Notes under the pieces: model-generated | What the model saw: the letters and a program-made list of their open reading frames with translations, nothing else | What the model was told of the DNA's origin: nothing | Database searches by the model: none | Position numbers and translations under genes: made by a program | Shown: positions 1 through 5,710 of the stretch, in pieces | Position numbering within the stretch: position 1 is the first letter of the stretch | Layout of the letters: each line of letters begins with the position of its first letter | Source: Chloroflexota bacterium | Lineage (GTDB): Bacteria > Chloroflexota > Limnocylindria > Limnocylindrales > CSP1-4 | DNA length: 6,171 nucleotides | NCBI GenBank assembly: GCA_016200745.1 | Contig: JACQEF010000015.1 | Coordinates: 1-6,171, forward strand | Direction of reading: 5' to 3'

Positions 1-1
1 G

Positions 2-772
2 ATCGAGACGGTGCTGGTCACGCCTCGCCCGGCCGCGTCGCGGGTGGCCATTTCCGCTCGGCCGACCGTTTCGGCGTCGGCGGCGCTGCCCGGCGGCTCG
101 GCCGTCCCGACCGCGACACCCGATCCCACGCCGGCGCCGACCCCGGCCCGCGTGCCGGTCGACGTCGACGTCGCGGCCGATCCGGCGGGCATCTTCGCCT
201 CCGAGGTGAAGGACACCTGGTGCGCCCCGGCCGGCGTCCAGATCACACTCGCGTTCCTGGGCAAGGCGGACACGTCGGTGGCGTTCCAGCGCGAGCTCCA
301 GGGCCGGGTCCACGACTGGGAGAGCTACTCGGACAGCCACAACGGCAACTGGGGCCCGGCGGCGATGGCGCTGGCGCTCGACGCGTACGGGGCGCCCGGC
401 TACGAGGTCCGCGCCTACCGGACCCGCCAGGACGCCCTGCGCGATGCGGCCGGGGCGATCGAGGCGACCGGCTCGCCCGTGATCCTGTTGGCCTGGCGCG
501 GAGCCCACACCTGGGTGATGACCGGCTTCCGGGCCGACGCCGACCCGGCGATCTTCACGGACGCCACCGTCGCCGGCGCGTACGTCGTCGACCCGTGGTA
601 CCCGCGGATCTCGAGCATCTGGGGCCCGTCCGACCCGCCGGGGACCTTCCAGGACGAGGCCGAGATGGTCCGGAACTACCTCCCCTGGAAGCGCCCCGAG
701 GGCCGCTACCCCAGCCGTGACGGCCTGTTCATCGCCGTCGTTCCGACGGTCAAGGTCAACGCCGTGGACTGA
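2..772 (+). CDS. C39-like cysteine peptidase domain protein, 5' end outside the window
   Basis: The reading frame is open from the first bases and ends at TGA 770-772. A GTG at 11 could be a start, but no signal peptide follows it, so the gene probably begins upstream of the window. Numbered from that GTG, residues 20-55 are a Pro/Ala/Thr-rich linker typical of exported proteins. Residues 68-245 form a papain-like fold of the C39-like peptidase type. The candidate catalytic triad is C71 (in DTWCAPAGVQ), H166 (in GAHTWVMTGF) and D194 (in YVVDPWYPR), in the family's Cys-His-Asp order, with a conserved NWGPAAMA segment at 113-120. The likely role is an extracytoplasmic thiol peptidase or a related peptide-binding domain; the substrate is unknown. 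The membership call rests on motif order. The 3' end overlaps the murJ 3' end on the other strand. Confidence 0.72.
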   Translation: METVLVTPRPAASRVAISARPTVSASAALPGGSAVPTATPDPTPAPTPARVPVDVDVAADPAGIFASEVKDTWCAPAGVQITLAFLGKADTSVAFQRELQGRVHDWESYSDSHNGNWGPAAMALALDAYGAPGYEVRAYRTRQDALRDAAGAIEATGSPVILLAWRGAHTWVMTGFRADADPAIFTDATVAGAYVVDPWYPRISSIWGPSDPPGTFQDEAEMVRNYLPWKRPEGRYPSRDGLFIAVVPTVKVNAVD

Positions 773-2073
773 CCCCGATCCGGCCGATCCTCGTCCGGAC
801 CAGCGCTCCGAGGATCGCCACCTTGGTCAGGCTCCCCGCGGTGAACGCGATCGGGATCGAGGCCACCCCGAGCCCCGGGGCAAGCGCCTCGCCGGTCACG
901 ACGATGACGGCGAGGGCCGTGACCGAGGCGAGCACCGGGATGATCGTGTTGTGGGTGGCGTAGAACGCCCGAGCCAGGAGATGGGTGAGGCTCTCGAGCG
1001 GGATGCTCACCGCGAACGCCGCCAGCAGGCCCGCGGTCAGGGCGACGTCCGCCGAGTCGAAGGCGCCGCCGCCGAGCAGCACCGAGATGACGACGCGGCT
1101 CAGGGCGAACAGCCCGACGGCGGCCCCTCCGGTCAGGACCGCCGTCGTCGCCAGGTTGGTCGTGAGGATCCGGACGAACCCCCGCCGGTCACCGGACGCC
1201 GCGGCGGCGGACAGCATCGGGAAGGCGGCCACCGCGATCGACACCCCGATCAGGCTCACCGGCACCGACTGAAAGTTGCGGGCGAAGCTGACGGCGCTGA
1301 CGTTGCCCGAACCGAACCGGGTGGCCAGCGCCGTGAAGTACAGGAAGGTGACGGGATCGACCGCGAACGGCGGCCGTCCGGACCGCCAGGCGGGGGCGGA
1401 TCCGGAAGCCCGTCCGCCGGATCCCGACGATCCGGACGCCGAGATGCAGCAGCGCGCCGATGACCGCGCCCAGGGCCGCTCCGTAGATCCCGAGCGAACC
1501 GGCGAACACGACCGTACCGGCGACGATCCCACCGTTGTAGAGCAGGGGAGCGAGCCCGTAGAAGAGGAAGCGACGGTCGGCGACGAGGACCTCGCCGAGG
1601 GCGATCGAGGCCGCGAAGATCACCGGAGTCACGCACATCACCCGGAACAGGCCGGTGTACAGGTCGCGGTCGGCGGTCGACTGGAACCCGGGGGCGATGA
1701 CGCTGACGGTCGCCGGGGCCAGGACGAACAGGAGCGCCGAGGCGATCGCCATGACCACGATCGCGAGGGTCAGGATCGTCTGCCCGAACTCGTCGGCGGC
1801 GCGATCGCCGGTCCCGCCCCCGCGGAGCCCCAGGAAGATGGGGACGAAGGGGGCCGTCAGGCCGCCGGCGACGAGCACGTCGAGCGCGAGCTCGGGCAGC
1901 ACGAACGCCGCGTTGTACGCGTCGAGCTCCGTCCCGGCCCCGAATGTCCGGGCGAAGATCCGATCGCGGACCAGGCCCATGGCATAGCCGCCGAAGGTGA
2001 GGACGGCCAGCAGGATCGCCCCGCGTGGCAGGAGCCGGTCGAGCCGCGTCCGTGCCATGAGGCGGTCGATCAC
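756..2073 (-). pseudogene. murJ: MurJ (MviN) lipid II flippase, interrupted by a frameshifting internal deletion
   Basis: MurJ is a polytopic inner-membrane protein of the MOP superfamily that flips lipid II outward for peptidoglycan synthesis. The N-terminal half (2073 to about 1363, 237 residues) has GLVRDRIFARTFGAG at 33-47, D51 and VAGGLTAPFVPIF at 68-80, matching the Arg/Asp-rich start of E. coli MurJ. The C-terminal half continues in another frame from about 1361 to TGA 758-756 (201 residues), with TFLYFTALATRFGSG, then SFARNFQSVPVSLIG (TM8 region), then about four more helices. At 1362 the text jumps from RTAAVR directly to VDPVTFLYF. Homologs have about 14 more residues here (an EF-RLMLPKM-SHP-like segment), so about 41 nt are missing and the frame shifts. 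The joined protein would be about 440 residues, shorter than the usual 500 or so, and seems to lack TM13-14. The start is taken as GTG 2073; ATG 2058 is an alternative, and neither has a clear ribosome binding site. Either a true pseudogene or an assembly error. Confidence 0.85.
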
Positions 2074-2139
2074 GTCAGTCGCTCATGGCCCACGCGAACA
2101 GGGACGCTCGGGTCCCGGCGGCTGCTGCGTCGCCCACGA

Positions 2140-2517
2140 TCAGGTTGAGATCGCGACTGCTTCCGCCTCGGCCTCGACCAACCGCAGCAGGTCGGCGCTG
2201 TCGCTCAGGTGTCCGTAGAAGATCCGCCGGGCCGCGTCGAGGAGCGCGTAGATCTCGGGATCCGCGACGTGATAACGGATGGTCGTGCCCGCCCGCTCGG
2301 GAACGACGATCCCGCGGCTTCGCAGCACGGCGAGCTGTTGGGAGATCGACGAGCCAGGGACGCCGATGAGGGCCTGGATCTCGCCGACGCTGCGCGGGCC
2401 ACCCCGCAGAAACTCGAGAATGGCGATCCGGGCGGGGTGCGCGAGGGCCTTGAAGAACTCGGCCTTGAACTGGCGGAGCCGCTCGGTGTCGTCGGGACGG
2501 GGCGCTCGGGCTGGCAT
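2140..2517 (-). CDS. ArsR/SmtB-family winged-helix transcriptional repressor without cysteines
   Basis: A 125-residue protein of normal ArsR length. FFKALAHPARIAILEFLR (21-38) is the hallmark first helices of the family. SVGEIQALIG (43-52) and SSISQQLAVLRSRGIV (56-71) form the helix-turn-helix, with S56-R68 as the recognition helix. ERAGTTIRYHVADPEI (74-89) is the beta wing, and residues 87-119 form the C-terminal dimer helix. The protein has no cysteine, so the thiolate metal sites of ArsR, CadC or BigR-type sensors are absent, and I see no SmtB-type His/Asp pattern on the last helix. The inducer is therefore unknown. The gene lies 66 bp upstream of murJ on the same strand and diverges from the 134-residue gene, whose shared control region holds inverted repeats that could be its operator. 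ATG 2517 is chosen because the family homology starts just after it and a promoter-like pair sits directly upstream. Such regulators usually repress their own and neighbouring genes. Confidence 0.88.
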   Translation of the reverse strand: MPARAPRPDDTERLRQFKAEFFKALAHPARIAILEFLRGGPRSVGEIQALIGVPGSSISQQLAVLRSRGIVVPERAGTTIRYHVADPEIYALLDAARRIFYGHLSDSADLLRLVEAEAEAVAIST

Positions 2518-2525
2518 GGCGGCAC

Positions 2526-2554
2526 AGCCTAGCCGCGACCCTTCGATTGATCAA
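2526..2554 (-). promoter_or_regulatory. Candidate sigma70-type promoter of the arsR-like gene, probably leaderless
   Basis: On the minus strand, TTGATC (2554-2549) and TAGGCT (2531-2526) are separated by exactly 17 nt, as -35 and -10 hexamers (4/6 and 3/6 matches to consensus). Only 8 nt separate the -10 from ATG 2517, so transcription would begin at or next to the start codon. There is no Shine-Dalgarno sequence, which fits a leaderless mRNA. The -35 sits in the 8-bp palindrome TTGATCAA. Confidence 0.45.
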
Positions 2555-2567
2555 GCCTTCGTTTCCT

Positions 2568-2599
2568 CGTATCTTCGAATGAATGTAGATACGTGTATC
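2568..2599. promoter_or_regulatory. Inverted repeats in the divergent control region, candidate ArsR operator
   Basis: CGTATCT (2568-2574) and AGATACG (2587-2593) form a perfect 7-bp inverted repeat with a 12-bp spacer. The right arm also belongs to a tighter inverted repeat, GATAC-GT-GTATC (2588-2599), giving three GTATC/GATAC elements within 32 bp. The stretch is AT-rich compared with its surroundings. It lies between the arsR-like gene and the divergent 134-residue gene, just upstream of the candidate -35 of the former. ArsR-family dimers bind imperfect inverted repeats in such positions. The assignment is inferred from position and symmetry. Confidence 0.4.
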
Positions 2600-2638
2600 C
2601 TTGCTGGTGTCGCGCGCCCGCCCCACCTGCGCGCCGAC

Positions 2639-2646
2639 AGGGAGAG
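2639..2646 (+). promoter_or_regulatory. Ribosome binding site of the 134-residue gene
   Basis: AGGGAGAG ends 7 nt before ATG 2654. This fixes the start well inside a longer open frame that begins upstream in the antisense of the arsR-like gene. Confidence 0.6.
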
Positions 2647-2653
2647 TCCTGCA

Positions 2654-3058
2654 ATGACAGACGCATCTGGCGCGCTCGCCGCATTGCTCGCCGATGCCCG
2701 GGAAGCCGACCCGGCCCACCGCATCGATCTGCGAGATCCGATCGCGGCGCACGGCGCGGCCGCCATCGAAGCCGTCGGCCCGTGGCTCAAGGAACCGGCA
2801 CTCGCCGCGTTCGCGATCCGGGTGATCGCCAGAGCCGGCCTCGATGGCGAACGGGAGACCGCCCTGGCGGCCCTGCGCAGCGCCCGACGCCGCCTCGACC
2901 CGCGATTCCGTGCCGACGTGGACTGGGCCCTCGGCGTCCTCAAGGTCGAACGCGTCCCCGAGCCCGTCGCAGCCAGAGCGCCGGTCCAGCTTCCGCCCCG
3001 CATCGAGCGTCCACGGACGACCTCCCGCCGGCCCCGCCCGAGCCAGCCCACGCCCTAG
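2654..3058 (+). CDS. Conserved-looking helical protein of unknown function, 134 residues
   Basis: I do not recognise a named family. Residues 1-100 are Ala/Leu-rich and clearly helical. They include RIDLRDPIAAHGAAAIEAVG (23-42), WLKEPALAAFAIRVIARAG (44-62), a run of basic residues in ALRSARRRLDPRFR (73-86) and DVDWALGVLKVER (88-100). The alternation of short amphipathic helices resembles HEAT-like or related alpha-repeat scaffolds, but this is only an impression. Residues 101-134 are a Pro/Arg-rich, probably disordered basic tail. There is no signal peptide, membrane segment or cysteine, so it is probably cytoplasmic, and the basic tail could contact nucleic acid or a partner protein. The start is ATG 2654, supported by a good ribosome binding site. 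It diverges from the arsR-like gene and may be controlled by it. It ends 24 bp from the convergent rarA stop codon. Confidence 0.68.
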   Translation: MTDASGALAALLADAREADPAHRIDLRDPIAAHGAAAIEAVGPWLKEPALAAFAIRVIARAGLDGERETALAALRSARRRLDPRFRADVDWALGVLKVERVPEPVAARAPVQLPPRIERPRTTSRRPRPSQPTP

Positions 3059-3086
3059 GGTCCCTCGCGGCCGCGCTGGCCCCTAG
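3055..3086. terminator. Palindrome spanning both convergent stop codons, candidate bidirectional terminator
   Basis: CTAGGG (3055-3060) pairs with CCCTAG (3081-3086) and the centre is the perfect palindrome CGCGGCCGCG (3066-3075). Both are symmetric about the same point, and 13 of 16 facing positions can pair. The arms contain the TAG stop of the upstream + gene and the TAG stop of rarA on the - strand. RNA from either strand would fold into a GC-rich hairpin. There is no T-tract on either side, so it is not a classical intrinsic terminator, but it is the only structure in the 24-bp gap. Confidence 0.45.
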
Positions 3087-4588
3087 CTGCCGGCGTCCCG
3101 CTTCTGGGTCTCGGCGAGCTTCTTCCTCGCCTCCGTGTGGGCCTGCATCCCGTCGCCCATCCCCGCCATCGGATCGCTGCCCGGCTGCGGCACGCGATTC
3201 GGCCGTCCGGCCAGGCGCCGCGCCCGGCGTCCCTCCATGAACTCGCCGATCCGCCGCTCCACCCCCTGGTCCGACGGAACGTAATAGCGCCGGCCCTCGG
3301 CATGGAGCAGGTCCGGCAGGTACTGCTGGTCGACGTCCGCTTCCCCGAAGTCATGCGGATAGAGGTAGCCGGCGCCATCCCCGGTGTCGCGGCGCTGCCG
3401 GCCGGTCGCCGATCGCAGATGCTTCGGGACCGGCTGGGAGCCGTGGCGGATGACGTCGTCCATCGCGGCGCCGTAGGCGCGGCCGACGCGGTTCGACTTC
3501 GGTGACACGGCCACGAAGATCGTCGCCTGCGCCAACGCGTACTGCGCCTCGGGCAGCCCGATCCAGTCCAATGCCTGGCCGGCCGCGACGGCCACCTGGA
3601 GCGCCCGCGGGTCCGCGTTGCCGACGTCCTCGGATGCGCTGATGATCAGCCGGCGAGCGATGAACTTGGGATCCTCGCCGGCCGCGATCATCGCCGCCAG
3701 CCAGTAGAGCGCGGCGTCGGGGTCGTTGCCGCGAAGGCTCTTGATGAACGCGGAAACGGTGTCGTAGTGCCCGTCCCCCGCGCGGTCGTAGGCGAGCACC
3801 CGCTGCTGGGCGGCCGACTCGACGTCCTCGAGCCGCGGGCTGACGTGCCCGCCGGCGTCCCGCACGTCCTCGGTCTCGGCGATCGCTGTCGCGCCTTCGA
3901 GGACGTTGAGTGCGGCACGGGCGTCACCGCCGGCGAGCGAGACCAGGAGATCGAACGCCTCGGGTGACAGGGCCACGCCACCGGTCGGACCGAGCGCGCC
4001 GCCCAAGCCTCGTTCCTCGTCATCGATCGCCCGGCGGACCACCGTCGCGACGTCCTCGTCGGTGAGGGTCTCGAGGCGCCAGACGCGCATTCGCGAGAGC
4101 AGCGCGCCGTTGACCTCGAAGTAGGGGTTCTCGGTGGTCGCGCCGATCAGGGTGACCGTGCCGTCCTCGACGTGCGGCAGCAGGGCGTCCTGCTGGGCCT
4201 TGTTGAAGCGATGAATCTCGTCGAGGAACAGGACGCTGCGGGTGCCGTGGAGCGCGAGCCGCTCCTGTGCCTCGGCGATCGTGTTGCGGACCTCGACGAC
4301 GCCCGACATGACCGCCGACAGGCTGGTGAAGTGCGCACCGATCTCGGTGGCGAGCAGGCGCGCGAGACTGGTCTTGCCGCTGCCGGGCGGGCCCCACAGG
4401 AGGAGTGACGAGAGGTGGCCGCGCGCGATGCTGCGACGCAGCGGCCCTCGATCGCCCACGAGGTGATCCTGGCCGACGAACTCGTCGAGGTTGCGCGGCC
4501 GCATCCTCGCGGCCAGCGGCTGCCGCTCCGGCGGTGGCTGGAACAGCGCTTCGGGTCTGGCGCCGGTCAGCCGGCGCGCGGATGGCAT
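3083..4588 (-). CDS. rarA: Replication-associated recombination protein A (RarA/MgsA), AAA+ ATPase
   Basis: A complete 501-residue member of the RarA/MgsA/WRNIP1 family, clamp-loader-like AAA+ ATPases that act at stalled or gapped replication forks, where they interact with SSB. LAARMRPRNLDEFVGQDHLV (25-44) is the family start. Walker A is GPPGSGKT (66-73), Walker B is FLDEIHRFN (121-129), and sensor 1 lies in GATTENPYFEVN (149-160). The arginine finger is probably R166 in LLSR, and sensor 2 is GDARAALNVLE (221-231). The C-terminal MgsA oligomerisation domain is clear: YDRAGDGHYDTVSAFIKSLR (267-286), ISASEDVGNADP (316-327) and YLYPHDFGEADVDQQYLPD (408-426). Every key residue is intact, in contrast to murJ and the helicase nearby. 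The tail after about 455 is basic and longer than in E. coli RarA. ATG 4588 is used because an upstream extension would overlap the neighbouring gene and shows no homology. It lies 52 bp downstream of a small membrane-protein gene on the same strand. Confidence 0.95.
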   Translation of the reverse strand: MPSARRLTGARPEALFQPPPERQPLAARMRPRNLDEFVGQDHLVGDRGPLRRSIARGHLSSLLLWGPPGSGKTSLARLLATEIGAHFTSLSAVMSGVVEVRNTIAEAQERLALHGTRSVLFLDEIHRFNKAQQDALLPHVEDGTVTLIGATTENPYFEVNGALLSRMRVWRLETLTDEDVATVVRRAIDDEERGLGGALGPTGGVALSPEAFDLLVSLAGGDARAALNVLEGATAIAETEDVRDAGGHVSPRLEDVESAAQQRVLAYDRAGDGHYDTVSAFIKSLRGNDPDAALYWLAAMIAAGEDPKFIARRLIISASEDVGNADPRALQVAVAAGQALDWIGLPEAQYALAQATIFVAVSPKSNRVGRAYGAAMDDVIRHGSQPVPKHLRSATGRQRRDTGDGAGYLYPHDFGEADVDQQYLPDLLHAEGRRYYVPSDQGVERRIGEFMEGRRARRLAGRPNRVPQPGSDPMAGMGDGMQAHTEARKKLAETQKRDAGS

Positions 4589-4594
4589 GGCTGG

Positions 4595-4600
4595 ATGGTA
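4595..4600 (-). promoter_or_regulatory. Possible -10 element directly upstream of rarA
   Basis: TACCAT (4600-4595 on the minus strand, 4/6 to TATAAT) ends 6 nt before ATG 4588, and rarA has no Shine-Dalgarno sequence. This spacing would give a leaderless rarA transcript independent of the upstream gene. I see no matching -35, so support is weak. Confidence 0.28.
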
Positions 4601-4640
4601 GCGCGCCGGAGGTACGAGGCCGCCCCCGGAGCCGGCCCGG

Positions 4641-5024
4641 TCAGAGGGTGATGTGCGCCACCTGGGTGATGACCCACAGGGCGATGAGGACGCCGACCAG
4701 CGTCCCGCCGACGGTCGCGATCCGGCGGACGTCCCGGGCGACGTAGGCATATTCGTTGCCGGCCGCGACGGCCAGGGTCGAGAAGCTTCGGCCGGGTGCG
4801 TCGGCCGCGGCGCGCTGCAGGCGTGGCCGGCGAGCCATCTCGGCCGCCTGCTCCTGCGCGACGATGGCCGCCTCGAGTTCGGCGGCTCGCGCCTCCTCGT
4901 CCTCGGTCAGGGTCGTGGGGCGCGGCGCGACGCGCGGGGCCGGCGCCGCCGGGCGGGCTGCCGAACGCTGAATCGCTCGACGCTGGCCGGGTCTGGTGGT
5001 CGTGCCTCTGGCTCGCTTGGCCAT
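4641..5024 (-). CDS. Small tail-anchored membrane protein of unknown function, 127 residues
   Basis: No family is recognised. Residues 1-37 are a basic Ala/Arg/Pro-rich, probably disordered region (AKRARGTTTRPGQRRAIQR). Residues 41-65 form a charged Ala/Glu helix that could be a coiled coil (EDEEARAAELEAAIVAQEQA). Residues 88-101 read AGNEYAYVARDVRR, and residues 103-123 are a single hydrophobic membrane span (ATVGGTLVGVLIALWVITQV) four residues before the end. This predicts a C-terminally anchored protein with its N-terminal part in the cytoplasm. The start is ATG 5024. A GGAGG lies 13 nt upstream (5042-5038), farther than ideal, but residues encoded further upstream are low-complexity. It shares direction with rarA (52-bp gap), so the two could be co-transcribed, though no functional link is known. 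Its 5' side faces the DUF4446 gene. Confidence 0.7.
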   Translation of the reverse strand: MAKRARGTTTRPGQRRAIQRSAARPAAPAPRVAPRPTTLTEDEEARAAELEAAIVAQEQAAEMARRPRLQRAAADAPGRSFSTLAVAAGNEYAYVARDVRRIATVGGTLVGVLIALWVITQVAHITL

Positions 5025-5181
5025 GATCTGCTGAGGGCCTCCATCGCTGGGTCGGACCGGCCCGGGCTGGCGTGGCGACCCGGCCAGGTCCATCGACCGC
5101 AGAGGATAGCACCGGCCCCGGCGGGTACGTGGCGGGTGAGGTCGCCCTGCTAGACTCGGGCCGCCCACGGAGGACCCTCGG
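5025..5181. promoter_or_regulatory. Divergent control region between the tail-anchored protein gene and the DUF4446 gene
   Basis: No gene is supported here. Rightward, TAGACT (5151-5156, 4/6 to TATAAT) is a plausible -10 placing transcription start near 5163, followed by GGAGG at 5169-5173; no clear -35 is seen. Leftward, TATCCT (5108-5103 on the minus strand) is a possible -10, and GGAGG (5042-5038) is the only ribosome-binding-like sequence for the 127-residue gene. Confidence 0.4.
5169..5173 (+). promoter_or_regulatory. Ribosome binding site that points to an ATC start codon
   Basis: GGAGG is followed 8 nt later by ATC at 5182, in frame with the DUF4446 gene. The nearest conventional start, GTG 5200, is 26 nt away, too far to be served by it. 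No ATG, GTG or TTG occurs in frame between the two or directly upstream. Confidence 0.55.
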
Positions 5182-5199
5182 ATCGACCTCAACGCGTTA

Positions 5200-5673
5200 G
5201 TGCAACCCTATCTCGGCGTGCTCATCGCCGGCCTCGCCGCGACGGTCCTGGTCGTCGCGATCGCCTCGATCGCGCTGGCCCGACGGACTCGACGCCTCGA
5301 CGCGCGGCTGCGGGGGATCACCCGCGGCTCCGAGGGGCGGAGCCTCGAGGCCATCCTCGACGCCCACCTCGAGAAGGTGTTCGCGGTGTCGCGCGAGCTC
5401 GATGAGGTAGCCACCCGGACGGCGATCCTGGAAGACGCCCAGCGCCGGGCGTTCCAGCGGGTCGGGCTGGTGCGGTACAACCCATTCGAGGAGACCGGCG
5501 GCAACCAGAGCTTTGCGCTCGCGCTGCTCGACGCCAACGGCGACGGCTGGGTGCTGTCGAGCCTCCACGCGCGATCCGGCACGCGCGTCTACGCCAAGGC
5601 GATCAGGGCCGGCCGCGCCGAGGCCGGGCTGTCGGCCGAGGAGACCGAGGCCCTCCGGCAGGCGACGGCCTGA
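5200..5673 (+). CDS. DUF4446 family membrane-anchored protein
   Basis: Given from the first conventional start, GTG 5200 (157 residues). The true start is probably ATC 5182, which would add IDLNAL before VQPYLGV and restore a family-like MDLN-type beginning next to a well-spaced GGAGG. Numbered from the GTG, residues 5-27 are one membrane span (LGVLIAGLAATVLVVAIASI). It is followed by basic RRTRRLDARLR (28-38) and a charged helix at 47-80 that may form a coiled coil. The C-terminal core is FQRVGLVRYNPFEETGGNQS (85-104), FALALLDANGDGWVLSSLH (105-123) and SGTRVYAKAIRAG (126-138). These motifs are the signature of DUF4446, a family with no established function found in Gram-positive bacteria and Chloroflexota. 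By the positive-inside rule the core faces the cytoplasm. The helicase gene starts 37 nt downstream on the same strand, so an operon is possible. Confidence 0.88.
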   Translation: MQPYLGVLIAGLAATVLVVAIASIALARRTRRLDARLRGITRGSEGRSLEAILDAHLEKVFAVSRELDEVATRTAILEDAQRRAFQRVGLVRYNPFEETGGNQSFALALLDANGDGWVLSSLHARSGTRVYAKAIRAGRAEAGLSAEETEALRQATA

Positions 5674-5710
5674 CAGGCTAGGTGGCACGGCGGCCCTCGA
5701 TGCTCCCGAC

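Noticed and set aside
1355..1370. Programmed ribosomal frameshifting as an explanation of the murJ break
   Set aside because: A frameshift would not restore the roughly 14 conserved residues that are missing, and there is no slippery run such as A or T repeats at the junction.
2101..2116. GGGAC-GTCCC hairpin between the arsR-like gene and murJ
   Set aside because: The stem is only 5 bp with no T-tract; such pairs are expected by chance in GC-rich DNA.
717..2148. Long + strand open frames opposite murJ (717-1463 and 1276-2148)
   Set aside because: Their products are low-complexity Arg/Gly/Asp/Glu-rich text typical of the antisense of GC-rich genes, while the minus strand encodes recognisable MurJ membrane segments.
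2087..2513. Metal sensing by the ArsR-family protein
   Set aside because: There are no cysteines and no recognisable His/Asp site, so the family name should not be read as arsenic or metal resistance.
4589..4750. Extension of rarA upstream to 4750
   Set aside because: The extra residues are Ser/Pro/Gly-rich, overlap the end of the 127-residue membrane-protein gene, and RarA homology begins only after ATG 4588.
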